Assembly: GCA_012932295.1 (NCBI GenBank)
Contig: JAAONU010000001.1
Coordinates: forward strand, 23,446,461-23,510,460
Source of the DNA: Cyclina sinensis
Lineage: Eukaryota > Mollusca > Bivalvia > Venerida > Veneridae
Length of the DNA: 64,000 bases
Reading direction: 5' to 3'
In this document: positions 23,820 to 36,336 of the stretch, piece after piece
How positions within the stretch are numbered: the stretch's first letter is position 1
Layout of the letters: each line of letters starts with the position of its first letter
Position numbers and translations under genes: made by a program
Notes under the pieces: generated by a model
The model's database searches: none
What the model was told of the DNA's origin: nothing
The model's input: the letters and a program-made list of their open reading frames with translations, nothing else

Positions 23820-25590
23820 CAACTTTTATAGCAAATATTAGCAAATTAACAAAGTATGTGAAGTTGGCTTGTACATTGTACATCGTAGTTCAGCTTGTAA
23901 TTCGCAAATTACAAGCTAGTAGATGGGTATTCAGCTTGTAGTTCAACCCAGATACATCAGCATACGTTATATTTGAAATACAAGCTAATAGTTGGGTATT
24001 TAGCTTGTAGTTCGGACCAGATACACCAGCATATACAATATTTGAATTACAAGCTAGTAGTTGGGTATTCAGCTTGTAGTTCGGACCAAATACACAAGCA
24101 TACACAATATTTAAATTACAAGCTAGTAGTTGGGTATTCAGCTTGTAGTTCGGACCAGACACACCAGCATATACAAAATTTGAATTACAAGCTAGTAGTT
24201 GGGTATTCAGCTTGTAGTTCTGACCAGATACACCAGCATTTACAATATCTGAATTACAAGCTGAATACCCAACTACTAGCTTGTAATTCAAATATAACAT
24301 ATGCTGGTGTATTTGGTCCGAACTACAAGCTGAATTCCCATCTACTAGCTTGTAATTCAAATATAATGTATGCTGAAGTTTTTGGTCCGAACTACAAGCT
24401 GAATACCCAATTTCTAGCTTGTAATTCAAATATAACGTATGCTGGTGTATCTGGTCCGAACTACAAGCTGAATACCTAACTACTAGCTTGTAATTCAAAT
24501 TTTATGTATGCTGGTGTATTTGGTCCGAACTACAAGCTGAATACCCAACTACTAGCTTGTAATTCAAATATTATGTATGCTGGTGTATTTTGGTCCGAAC
24601 TACCAGCTGAATACCCAACTACTAGCTTGTAATTCAAATATTGTATATGCTGGTGTATCTGGTCCAAACTACAAGCTGAATACCCAACTACTAGCTTGTA
24701 ATTCAAATATTGTATATGCTGGTGTATCTGGTCCAAACTACAAGCTGAATACCCAACTACTAGCTTGTAATTCAAATATTGTGTATGCTGGTGTATTTGG
24801 TCCGAACTACAAGCTGAATACCCAACTACTAGCTTGTAATTCAAATTTTATGTATGCTGGTGTATTTGGTCCGAACTACAAGCTGAATACCCAACTACTA
24901 GCTTGTAATTCAAATATTATGTATGCTGGTGTATTTGGTCCGAACTACAAGCTGAATACCCAACTACTAGCTTGTAATTCAAATATTGTGTATGCTGGTG
25001 TATTTGGTCCAAACTACAAGCTAAATACCCAACTACTAGCTTGTAATTCAAATATTATGTATGCTGGTGTATTTGGTCCGAACTACAAGCTGAATACCCA
25101 ACTACTAGCTTGTAATTCAAATTTTATGTATGCTGGTGTATTTGGTCCGAACTACAAGCTGAATACCCAACTACTAGCTTGTAATTCAAATATTGTGTAT
25201 GCTGGTGTATCTGGTCCAAACTACAAGCTGAATACCCAACTACTAGCTTGTAATTCAAATATTATGTATGCTTGTGTATTTGGTCCGAACTACAAGATGA
25301 ATACCCAACCACTAGTTGTAATTCAAATATTGTATATGCTGGTGTATCTGGCCTGAACTGCAAGCTGAATACCCAACTACTAGCTTGTAATTCAAATATT
25401 GTGTATGCTGGTGTATTTGGTCCGAACTACAAGCTAAATACCCAACCACTAGCTTGTAATTCAAATATAACGTATGCTGATGTATCTGGGTTGAACTACA
25501 AGCTGAATACCCAACTACTAGCTTGTAATTGGCGAATTACAAGCTGAACTACGATGTACACTGTACGAGCCAACTTCACATACTTAAATT
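23820..25590. mobile_element. Foldback element 2: inverted termini enclosing a head-to-head 69-bp satellite
   Basis: The ends are inverted copies (left about 23856-23905: TATGTGAAGTTGGCTTGTAC, then ATCGTAGTTCAGCTTGTAA; right about 25535-25585). Between them, about 5 units run one way to about 24250 and about 18 units the other way to about 25530. The 69-bp unit contains ACAAGCTGAATACCCAACTA and CTAGCTTGTAATTCAAATAT, so each unit holds its own AAGCT/AGCTT dyad. Since 69 is divisible by 3, long frames open on both strands; they are not genes. The element splits the A-B promoter spacer and is missing from the C-D spacer (near 43690). AACAAC flanks both sides. Confidence 0.85.
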
Positions 25591-26001
25591 AACAACATAT
25601 GGGCCTACTATTTCAACAATTTCAACACTTACATTCGGAGACAATTTATGAAAAAAAAAACCCTAGCCACATTGACTACTTGTTTTCAGACAGCAGGACT
25701 GTAAAACTCCTGAGGGCGGAACGAAGGGGACGGGAGCAGGGGGAGGGCGTTGTAATCAACCTGCACTAACAAGCGACGTGAGAAATGAAAAGTGTAAACA
25801 GTTATATATTTAGTCGATATTTGCTCCGTTTTACTCTCATCACTTAAGCAATGGTTATATATTTAGTTGTTTTTGGTTCCATTTTACTCTCATCACTTAA
25901 GCAATGATTATATATTAAGTCGTTTTTGGGCTCCATTTTGCTCTCACCACTTAAGAAATTTAGTATGTGTTCGAACGTAGGGGTGTCGCAATACCAGCTT
26001 T

Positions 26002-26019
26002 CACACACACACACACACA
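26002..26019. repeat. CA microsatellite
   Basis: A (CA)n run in the A-B spacer; the equivalent in the C-D spacer is longer (44045-44068). Confidence 0.9.
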
Positions 26020-26142
26020 ACCTTATATAGGTAATGTGATTGCTACTACAGAAATGCATGAATCCATAACACCTTAATGAAACAGTACACGTAAGTGGCC
26101 ACAATGTTATCCTTGGGTTTATTTTGTAGGATTCCTAGTTTA

Positions 26143-26180
26143 AAAGGTATGACGCTATGATAAAAGCTTATTTATACAGG
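26143..26180 (+). promoter_or_regulatory. Conserved core-promoter block of gene B
   Basis: AAAGGTATGACGCTATGATA followed by AAAGC and TTATTTATACAG (TATA-like), about 45-80 bp before ATG 26225. The block is kept in D (44193-44232) and, with a better TATA box, in E (55862-55893), although surrounding sequence in E has diverged. Confidence 0.55.
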
Positions 26181-26224
26181 ATAACTTGCAGTTAAACTTG
26201 CGTTTCACTACACGGAAAGGAAAC

Positions 26225-29200
26225 ATGGATGTTACATTGATTTTCGTATTCTGTTTAATTTTTCTGGTATCGCTACTTCTGTTTAAGAGACCAAACAACC
26301 TACCACCGGGATATTATGGAATTCCTTTCATCGGCTCGGTCTCTTTAATGAGAAAACTGCAGAAAGATAGACCGCATCTTGCGCTGTATAAGGAGTCAAA
26401 ACGTTTAGGGAAGATATTCCATTGGTATTTAGGGAATCAGCTGGTTGTTGTTTTGAGTGGATATGACATCATACACGAAGCACTTGTAAAGAAAGCGGAC
26501 GCATGCAGTGACCGGTTTATACCCATGAAAACCTCGCTGTTTCCAAAATATCCAGCCGGAAGAGGTAGGAATATATTCTCTTCTAAAATAACTTTTCATT
26601 CAAAATCAATTTGACAGCATTTCTGGATTCTCGTGGAAGTTACAGGGGCATGTCATTATTAGAAAAAGTAATGAACTTCTTACATTTAAAATAAGATGTG
26701 TAGGAGGGGACAGGTACAAAAGTGACCTGCAACTGTCAGCAACTCCCACTATTTAACATTTAGTAAATACCTATATAAAATTTATACTTCGGGAACAAGT
26801 CGCCACACGCCCTGAGTGAAGCCTAAGAAGCCTAGTTAACCCATTAATGCCTAGCGTCCACAAAACTAGACATAGGCAAACAGTGCAGACCCAGATCAGA
26901 TGCAATATTAGGCCTCTGATAAGGGTCTACACAGTTTGCATAAAAAACTCTCTTCTCTAAATGTAATGAAATTGAAAATTTATACCAGAAATCCTTTCAA
27001 TTGAAAATGAACTCGTCCAACGAACAAGGATGGCATAATCCATTGGGCGTAAATGGTCCACGGGAAATTAGTTCATGATAAATAAATATTGTCATTAAAA
27101 TACTTGTCATTTGATTTCATTTGTTTTAAATATTGAACATTGTTAAAGTAATACGGACCTCTTGTACAAGATTTCACTTTATACACAACACTATTTGACC
27201 ACATTCGTAACATATCACCTTTGTAACAGATTATTTTCGAATGTGATCCCATTGGTAACAGGTAAAACATGTTACAGTTGTGTTTTTCAGAAACGCGGAG
27301 TGACATAAGAAGCACATGCAGTATGTTACAGATTGAGTTCTTGACTGCAAATGTTCAATAAGTTAACAGTAACATAAATAAACAAGAGCTGTCACTGGAA
27401 ATTGACATATGCCCCCGAAATGTAGCTTTGAATTGAAACTGGTGTAAATATATAATTGAATAAGCCTGTGGAAAAGAGAACAGACATAAAATTGAGCTTG
27501 AACTGAAGGTAAATGGTAAAGTAATGTTTTTTCTGCTTCAGATGCTTATATAAAGGTTGAAGACATAACTATTCAATGAAATAGAAAGCTGTGAGTTTGG
27601 TCTTGAATATGAACAATATTGTTTTATTCCCAACCCCTACTGATGTTTATATATAACAAGGCTTAGTGACAAACATTCTGGTTTCAATAAAATCCCCCAA
27701 GCAGTTTTGGAGATGAAGCTTGGACAAAATTGTAATACAGAGGTTATAGTAAACAAGACCTGTCCGCAGACAGCACGCTCCACTTTTCTCAGTGCTGGAT
27801 AATAAATTATAAGCCAAGTCAAACAAGAGGCCCAAGTGAGAAACAGTTTTGAGTGGGGGAGGGCAAGTACTTAGTCATATAAGATTAAAAAAAAAATGGT
27901 GTGTGTGTGGGGGGGATGAGGAGGTAAAAGAGGGGGTCCCCATGCATTTTGGAGTCAAGTACCTATGTATTTAAAAAAAGATACTGGAAAAAATTGGTTT
28001 ATAAAAAAAGTTTATTTCAAAGCTTAAGAAGGTCTTTTCCAACATAGGAGAAAATAATTTTTTTTGCCGGGATGGGGGAGGGAGGGGGGATGGGTAAAGT
28101 AACTTCATACCTACATTTTTATGCTCCCCGAAAGGGAGGAAAAATGTTGCCGCTTTGTCCGTTCGTCCGTCCCGTCCGTCCGTCCGTCGTCATAATTTTG
28201 CATAACACAAAAACTATGAGAGATATCAAGACCAAACTTCATAGGTAGTTAAATCTTATTTAGGAGCAGTGCAATGCACAAGAATCATAACTCTTGCTTT
28301 ATTAATTTTTGAGTTATTTCCTTTGAAATTTCTCATTCTTATTTTTTGTCCGGGGCATATCTCACAAAGTATAAGAGTTATCAACTTGAAACTTAATAAG
28401 TAGATAGATCTCATTGATTGGCAGTGCAGTGCATAAGAACCTTAACTCTTGCTTTATTAATTTTTGAGTTATTTCCTTTTGAAATTTCTCATACTTATTT
28501 TTTGTCCGGGGCATACCCCACAAAGTATAAGAGATATTAACATGAAACTTTATTGGTAGATAGATCTCTATGAAAAGAAGTGCAGCGTGCAAGAACCGTA
28601 ACTTTATTTTGCATAAATTAGGAGTTATTGCCCTTTGTTATTTTTCATACTTAAAAAAAAATACATACTAAACAATAGCCCTTTTGGAATTGGCATTTAT
28701 TCGGGGAGCGTCCATCATTTCTACCGATTCCTTGTTAAAAAAAAAAGTCAAGTACCTACATATTTCATAAAAAAGATTATTAAAAAAATATTGGGGGCGG
28801 GGTAATGCCAGAGCTGGGGGTCCCCAAGCAGAGGGGAGGCTGGAGGAGGGGACAGGGGAAGTACTTACCCATCCTATGTAAGTTAAAGTTTATTTCTACG
28901 CTGAAGAAGATTTTTTCTTATATATAAGTATAAGCAATATCAAGTGACCCCTGGGGTGGGGCTAATTTTGACCTCCAGGGTACCAACAGTCTTTGCAGGG
29001 TTCTTGCTGGTGATCAAGTATTCCAAGTTTGAATGGAATATCTTTGACAGTTTTTGAGAAATGGACATTAACAACAAACATTTCTGTGTAGTTTCAATGA
29101 AATCCTCCAGTGGTTTTGGAGATGAAGCGTGGGCAGGATTTTAATATAGAAGTTAGAAAAAAAATGACTAAGTGCCCATAACTCTGCCAAAAATAATCTT

Positions 29201-32200
29201 AGCAGAAACTCCTGAAGAAAAGCACAGCAAGGCTTGGTGACAAACATTCCTGTGAAGTTTCAATGAAATCTTCCAAGCGGATTTGGAGATGAAGTGTGGA
29301 GAAGGTTTTAATATAGGTGTTATCGTAAAAAATAAGTAAGGGCCCATAACTCTGCCCAAAAAAAATCTCAGCAAAATCTCCTGAAAATATGCACAACTAG
29401 GCTTGTTGACAAACATTCCTGTGAAGTTTCAATGAAATTCTCCAAGCGGTTTTCGAGATGAAGTGTGGACAAGACTTTAATATAGAAGTTAGAGTAAAAA
29501 TGACTAAGTGCCAATAACTCTGCCAAAAACAAACCGAGCGGAATCTCCTGACAATATGCACAACTAGGCTTGGTGATAAACACTCCTGTTAAGTTTTAAT
29601 GAAATCCCTCAAGCGGTTTTGGAGATGAAGCGAGGACAAGATTTTAGAGTAAATAAATGACTAAGTGCCCATAACTCTGCCAAAAATAAATCGAGCGGAA
29701 TCTCCTGACGATATGCACAACTAGACTTGGTGACAAAAACTTCTGTTAAGTTTCAATGAAATCCTTCAAGCAGTTTTGGAGATGAAGTGAGGACAAGATT
29801 TCACGGGACAGACGGACGGATGGACGTATGGACGGACGGACAGTGCGATAACTAAATGCCTCCCTTCGGGGGCATAAAAATACCGACGGCAGGATTCGAA
29901 TCGTGCAGACAAAGCGAGACGGAAGGAATGACAGGAGGTAGGACGTACTGGCGACTAAATGCTCTATAGGACCAAAATGGTTCTAAATACAATCACCTTG
30001 CTTTCATAAAGTTTCATTCCTATACAACAGATCAAGACCCGATATTTTATAAAAGAAATTACTAAACACTTGTGAAAAATGTGCTTCAGATGTAAACATT
30101 TGCACTTTCTTGTTCCCTTTTCTGTATGAAAATTTACCTGTGATAAATATGACTGTATGACACATCGGCATCGAACACATTCGACACAAAATATGTCACA
30201 TAATTATGTGCTTTATTTTCATAACACATTTGTAACACCTGTTACGCATGTGATCACATTTGTAACAAGTGTTGCAAATGTTATTTGTTACAAATGTGGT
30301 CTGACACAGCAATTTAAACATAGATGATATAGTTTCACCTTTAACATGTTTGCCAAAACAAAAAGTAGAAAAATAAAAATTAAGAAATGAAAAATAAAAA
30401 AAAATGATAATAATAACTCATTTCTGTAAGTGTAATCTTTCTTCTCAAATCATGTTTCGAGCCTCAGGCTACTGATATTGTCTTATGTGGTAAATAGGTA
30501 TTCTGACGGGTAGCTATGGAGAAGGTTGGCGACAACTACGGAGGTTCACGCTCCAAGCTCTGCGAGATTTCGGGATAGGTAAAGCGTCTATTGAAGAAAA
30601 GATCCATGCGGAAATCGAGGTGGTGTCGACGTTCTTACTAGAGAGAAATGGGGAACCGACGTCAATGAATGACCTCATGCAGAAAGTTGTGGCCAACGTC
30701 ATCTTTGGTGTCGTGTTTGGTAAAAGGTGATTTAAAAAAAAAAAAAATTGTTTTGTTTCCACGTAAAAGGACCTTATAATTACTGATAAAAATCTATTAT
30801 GAGCATCATATTCTTTATGGTTGTCATCAGATTCATCGTCCCCCTTATCTATTTGTATCAGTTTTTAATTTAGGTTTGCCCTTTTCTTTTTCCAGATATG
30901 ATTATGATGACCGGGAATTCGATAAAGCCCGTAAAATGACGAACATTGTTGTTTCCGGTTCGGGACCACTAAATCTCAGCAACTTTTTGCCAAAATTTAT
31001 CGTCGAACTTATCAACAAAAAGGTATGTTTATGAGCAAACGTTTACTGTTGACCTGGTATTCAGCTAAAGCAGAGTTTGATCTGAACGCAAATATTTTTA
31101 TAAATTCAAAACGGGTACTTGTTTTGGCCAGGCGAAATTTGATATATAGATTTAGTCTGTACTTACATTGTTATTAATAACGAATACATCGAGACTTTCG
31201 AACGGTGCTGTATCTCTGTTCTTCTCAATGAAATAATGATTCGCACTGGAAAGTCCAAACTTATTCAGGTCTTTTTTTTGAGCATGTACATTGATTTTAT
31301 TTAATTTATATGTTCTTGTCTTTTTAAAGCTTTCTGACAATCAAGATACAAAGAACTTTTTTCGACAGAAAGTGGTCGATGGGAGAGGGTAGCCTCCTGA
31401 ATTTCTCAGATTCAATTCCCATCACATCAAAAGTCGATTACTGGACAAACAAAATACGTCTGTGGCGCGTTTTGTTTTATTGTCTTTATTTAGAAAACGC
31501 ACAACAGTTACTGCATGCAATGTTTTTTTGCTGCACCCAAACAATCATATCACAAGGACCCCCAAGAGAACCTGATATGCTCACTGCATATTATTTTGTA
31601 TTTAATTTTCTATTCAAACTTCTTTTTACAGGATGCTGAAAATCAGCAAGCTAGAAGACAGTCGTTTTTGGATATTTACGACTATATCTCGAAACAAATA
31701 GCCGAGCACGAGGCCACATTCGACGCAAACAACATCCGGGACTTTGTGGATATCTATATAAAAACCGAAAAGGAGGGAGATGAAAGCATAAGAAAATTTA
31801 TAACAAGTAAGAATTATAAGTAAATCGTCGATGTCGTCTTGTTTTAAGAATTTATTTGATTGCGTTCTATTGGATTCCCTTTAACAGTAAATAAGCGGTG
31901 TATGGAATGTAAGTACGCAGTAAACGGAGTCCTACCTGGCATTTTTAAGTACGTAAATCCATTAGGCATGAAAAGAAATTAACCGAAACATAATACATAT
32001 CATGCAGGTCGTTTAAGGCGCCAAAACTTCAGATCTTTACGATACTTCAGTGACCATAATCAATCGATCACGGAGAATGAACGAGTAAACAACAACAAAA
32101 AACCCGACAAATATCTTTAAATGAAAATGATAAAGTGGTGGTACAACAATTTCTTAAGCTTATCTTGCTGACCTGAATGATATGCTGTATGTTCATTTTG

Positions 32201-35200
32201 TGGAGTAACAGAGCCGCTCAAAAGAGCCGCAAATTCAGGTATCATTAAGTAAAGGGAACGAAATTTGAGTAAGTGCCTTTTAAAAACATATTATGTAGTG
32301 CCCAGTTATTCTATTTGACAGAGGGGAACATGTTCCGTGTTATCATTGACCTATTTTTGGCCGGTTCTGAAACCACATCAACAACTCTCGACTGGGCTTT
32401 TCTCTTTATGACGGAATTTCCGGATGTTCAGAAAAAGTGCCAGAGTGAAATTGAGAAGGTAAGTGTATTGTAAGAAAAATGGTTTACCAAGAATCAGCGA
32501 CTCCCGCCTTGCAATTCACGTGTACTAGATCTACCAACTAAGCTACCAAAGCGAAATTGTGTATTAGCTGATACTAGTTTTGACACAATATGGGAGAGCT
32601 TCGTTACAAATTCAGATAATTGATTGCATATTTAAAAGGAACACGTATAACTTCCTTTCATACTTACTTCTTATACCAAATGCATTACAAAAGACGCTTA
32701 TTGTTATGTTCTGTGTTTTAGTTACCAATTCATGTGCAATCATGTCTCGTTTGTCTCATCCTCCTATTTAGGTCGCTCGTCTGAAATGTGTGAACTGTAC
32801 AAAATACGTAAAACATTGTGAAAGTTTGTTTACACATTATAAATGACGTCATTTTGCAGGTAATTGGAGACAAAATTATAGAATATTCAGACCGGAACAA
32901 GTTGGTTTATGTCAATGCAGTTGTCATGGAGATTCAGAGACTATCCAGTATTGGTAAATGTTCATTTAATTGACTTTCTGTCATGTTTGATTGATTTGTA
33001 GTTGGTTACGTTTTCCACAAGTACCCAGAAAGTACCGGCACGTAAGGTCTTGCCGTGGTGTCTGGGTCAGTGTTGTGGAGAAAGAAACAAGTCTTCTCTG
33101 TAAAACGGCTATATAAAGGCCAAAAATCGATGACGAACCAGCATATAAAATATATTTTCAAATGTTTCTATTTTCGTAAACGTTTTTTTTTTCTAAAGGA
33201 TGATATCAATTTTCTATCAAGAAAATATATGATCAGAATCATTTCAGATGACTAATAAAAGATGATAACACACTGTTTGTAAACAAAACAAACTTATTCT
33301 GCAGCCTAAATATCGGTTCTCTCTATTTATATAGTAACCTTAAAACGACTTGTAGATATATCTTCTGTTATTGTAATACTTCTCTTTAAGTACAATAATG
33401 ATAATTCAAATAAATAGAGGATATTTGTTTGTTTTAAGTAGATATGGAATATATCTCATCGTGAAGTGATACAATTAAATATTTTCACGAGCGCGTAGCG
33501 CGAGTGAAAATATAAAAATTGTATCACTTTGAGATGAGATATATTCCATATCTACAAAAAACAAACAAATTTTCTATTTATTTTATGTTAATACCAATAA
33601 ACTTTTAGAACTGTTTCTTTGCTTACACGCGTATGAATACATGATCGTGAAACTCAAATTCAATACACAGTCTGCCATCTTGAATATACATGACACATAG
33701 AAACATGTTGCATTCTAACGATTTATTTAGTCTACACCTAATCACCAATCATAGAAATAAACAAAGATCTACCTGCATATTCTTCTTTTTTCCCCTTCTT
33801 TTACTATTCACATTTTGCTGCTTACAGGGTATTCATATAAATTATGCCCTGTGCAATGACGAATCAAAATTCAGCGCCAATGCAAAGGTTCATCCTAAAT
33901 AAATACCCTTACAAGATCTAGATTCTTCCATAGGTTGATCAAGAAGCAATACACGTCATCACATTTTCAAATAGCATAAATCCAGTGTATTCGATTTAAG
34001 ATTTCACGTAAAATGCCATCCTGTGTTTATGTCTTGGGGAATAAATTGTTCGCCTACGTCAGTATTCTGAAGTTTGTGACGTATAATTAACGAAATGATC
34101 TATTGAAAATGAAAATGGTTTTTATTTTATGCCAACCAATGCAATACTGAGTTCTATCAGTGAAATATATTCCATATCAGTCACAGTGTGACTGATATAG
34201 ATTCTATATCAGTCACTGTGCCGAACTACTTTTAGTAACCACAATTTGAAATTTTACAAGTAATATAAAATATATAGAAATAAATTCTAACATAAAATCC
34301 AGAGTCCGACTTTTAAAGAGTCATTGAATGTATACAACAGACCTTTCCATTTCGAGAATCCTATGTCATTTCGTTAATTATACGTCACAAACTTTAGAAT
34401 ACTGACGTAGGCGAGCAGCAGCAGAAACAACAACAACAACAAATGTAAGCAAAAAGAAACACGACAGTGACTTGAACTGAAATAGAGTATGTTAGTAATA
34501 GGTTAGGTGGGGGTCAATATTTTATAGATTTTATCGGGGGGAGGGGGGTCATTATTTTATAAGGGGTGTCAGTATTTTATAGAAAGGGGTCATTATTCTA
34601 TATAAAATAATGATCGGGAAGTCATGGAGGTCAGTTTACAACGTACAGCAGGTCCTTTTGAAATTGAAAGTCACCGATTGTTTGGAAGATTTTATTTGAT
34701 ATGAATAAAAGTGAGAATCAGGGATGAACACTTTCATTTTTCGAACCCATAGATAACAATATTCAAGACTAATCGCTAAAATTGGTGTAACTATGGCTCT
34801 GGGAAAATGCCAGTCTCGCTTCGTATTTTGATTGTTCTCCAATCTAAGATCACTCGGACTTTTACACCAGACTAAAGGAAATTTGACCGATTTGCACGTT
34901 GGAGCATGCGGAGAAGGGTTTAATGTTAAAGCTTTTCTTGAATTGAGAATAAACAAAGAACTTCACCAAGTAAAACACGATGAAAATACAAAGTCTTATC
35001 CCCAACTTGTGTGTCTTTGCCGGAACACAGAAAGTCCGTGCCGGCGCATGTATACGACAATGCTCCTACTTTAAAACACTTGAACATGGTACATCGTTTT
35101 AAGCGAGACTATACGATCTAGGAATGTCAGTTAGGGTTTTGTGAATAAGCTATCCATAGATTACATTTTTTTGTTTTCATTAACTAATCGTTTCTTTTAT

Positions 35201-36336
35201 ATGACTGTTGACTGCTTTATAGAATATATAATCACGTTATATTCAAATAATTTTGTTCCCGTGGCTTGATAAATAAAACTAATTGATTTCGTACACTCTG
35301 AGTATGAAGTCACATGAAATTCATAACAAAGGCGGTTATTGGTTTTAGAACAGTTTCAGCAATATAATTTTATTATGCCAATCAGAAATGCCAGAAAATT
35401 TCAAGATTTCATAGAAGTTAGTAAAGTTACCTTTATATGAATGAGTTGCGGAGTAAGGATGTGGTGAAAGAATGATGTTTAAAGATATAGAACTTACTTC
35501 AGTAAAATTCTAGTATTGTCTTGTAATCTCCCAGTGCCACTAAACGTGATCCACTTCACAAGCGCAGACACAAACATTGGTGGATACGACATTCCAGCGA
35601 GGACGATGCTCATTCCCAGTCTATATTCCGTCAGTATGGACTCCACGTACTTCCCGAATCCGGAAAAGTTTGATCCGGAGAGATTTATCGACGACTCGGG
35701 AAATCTGATCAAGAACGAGGCTCTTATACCATTTTCAGCAGGTTCTGTCACATTTTAGCAAGTTTTCTTTTCCATTGTTTTTTCTTTATGTGGCATTCAT
35801 CTTAAAATGTTAAAGATGGTATGAGGTCAAAGTCTTATATTGAAATTAAAAAGGTTCGACGGAGAGTTGTTAAACCACATTTTAAGCAACTTAATGCCAT
35901 GGGGTTTACATGTATAAGCAGGTGTAAAACTTTGCTGTGTTTTTCTAAGAATAAGTGGCATATTTGATACAAAGCAATTAGATTAAATGAATTTTAAAGG
36001 AACGCACAATTTGTTGAAAATGTTCTTTTATGAAACATCAAATTTGATGATATGAACTATCAAAACAGACCAAATAAAGGTTTTTAAAGGAACTTTTAAT
36101 AAGCTTGATTACTTCTGCGCCTTATTCATTTACAAGAAAATGCCTTTTTAGGTCCTCGCACTTGCCTTGGTGAACCACTCGCCAGAATGGAGCTGTTCTT
36201 GGTGTTTGCAAATCTCCTTCAAAGGTTCAACTTTACAAGAGAAGACCCGAACAAACCTCATACTCTGGAATCCAAACAGGCGCAGATAACCAATGCTCCA
36301 GTACCATACAGGCTTCGTGCGACCAAAAGGCAGTAA
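26225..36336 (+). CDS. Cytochrome P450, CYP2-like (clan 2), gene B, complete, 8 coding exons
   Basis: Exons: 26225-26564, 30498-30726, 30896-31022, 31632-31806, 32322-32458, 32860-32953, 35535-35741, 36152-36336. All splice sites are GT-AG, with phases 1,2,0,1,0,1,1 as in A; the product is 497 aa. Residues 3-20 form a membrane anchor, followed by [10 protein letters not shown] (PPG 27-29). WRQLRR (124-129) is helix C, AGSETT (304-309) is the I-helix oxygen-activation motif, EIQR (360-363) is ExxR, PERF is at 415-418, and FSAGPRTCLG carries heme-ligand Cys441. Every core element of an active microsomal P450 is present. The expected role is NADPH-dependent oxidation of small hydrophobic molecules, with unknown substrate. 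ATG 26225 has a good context (AAACATGG). Introns 1 and 6 are expanded by mobile elements. Confidence 0.95.
27383..29880. mobile_element. Long non-autonomous insert with internal tandem repeats, intron 1 of gene B
   Basis: It begins CAAGAGCTGTCACTGG and ATGCCCCCGAAATG and ends CCTTCGGGGGCATAAAAA. The matching place in gene D (about 45452) runs straight from AATAAA into ACCGACGG without it. Inside are about four ~168-bp units (29160-29800; CATAACTCTGCC, CAAACATTCCTGTGAAG, TTTGGAGATGAAG), GACGGACGGA runs, and a nested element at about 28126-28700 with three ~154-bp units (TTTTTGTCCGGGGCATA). It encodes no protein I can identify. Confidence 0.75.
29881..29975 (-). mobile_element. tRNA-like fragment (SINE head)
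   Basis: On the minus strand, CTATAGAGCATTTAGTCGCC looks like an A-box region and CACGATTCGAATCCTGCCG like a T-arm/B box, but the spacing is too long for a tRNA and the acceptor ends do not pair. The same sequence occurs in intron 1 of gene D (about 45455-45548), so it predates the duplication. Confidence 0.45.
33412..34430. mobile_element. Nested palindromic inserts in intron 6 of gene B
   Basis: First palindrome: arms 33423-33479 and 33515-33572, with a loop that is itself a dyad (TTTTCACGAGCGCGTAGCGC...). Second: arms 34050-34100 and 34366-34414 (TCGCCTACGTCAGTATTCTG), with another dyad (ATATCAGTCACAGTGTGACT) between them. Gene D lacks this block; its sequence jumps from about 49455 to 49545. 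Confidence 0.75.

Noticed and set aside
23890..24498. Repetitive frames on both strands (up to 202 codons)
   Set aside because: Same satellite, first part of the array and the turn point.
24577..25356. Long open frame of 259 codons with a repeating 23-residue unit
   Set aside because: It is a translation of the 69-bp satellite. Frames are open on both strands because 69 is divisible by 3, and the array flips orientation. There is no gene-like start, signal or family.
35494..35751. Minus-strand frame opposite exon 7 of gene B (and 50608-50865 opposite D)
   Set aside because: Shadow of the P450 exon; the sense strand has the conserved motifs and splice sites.
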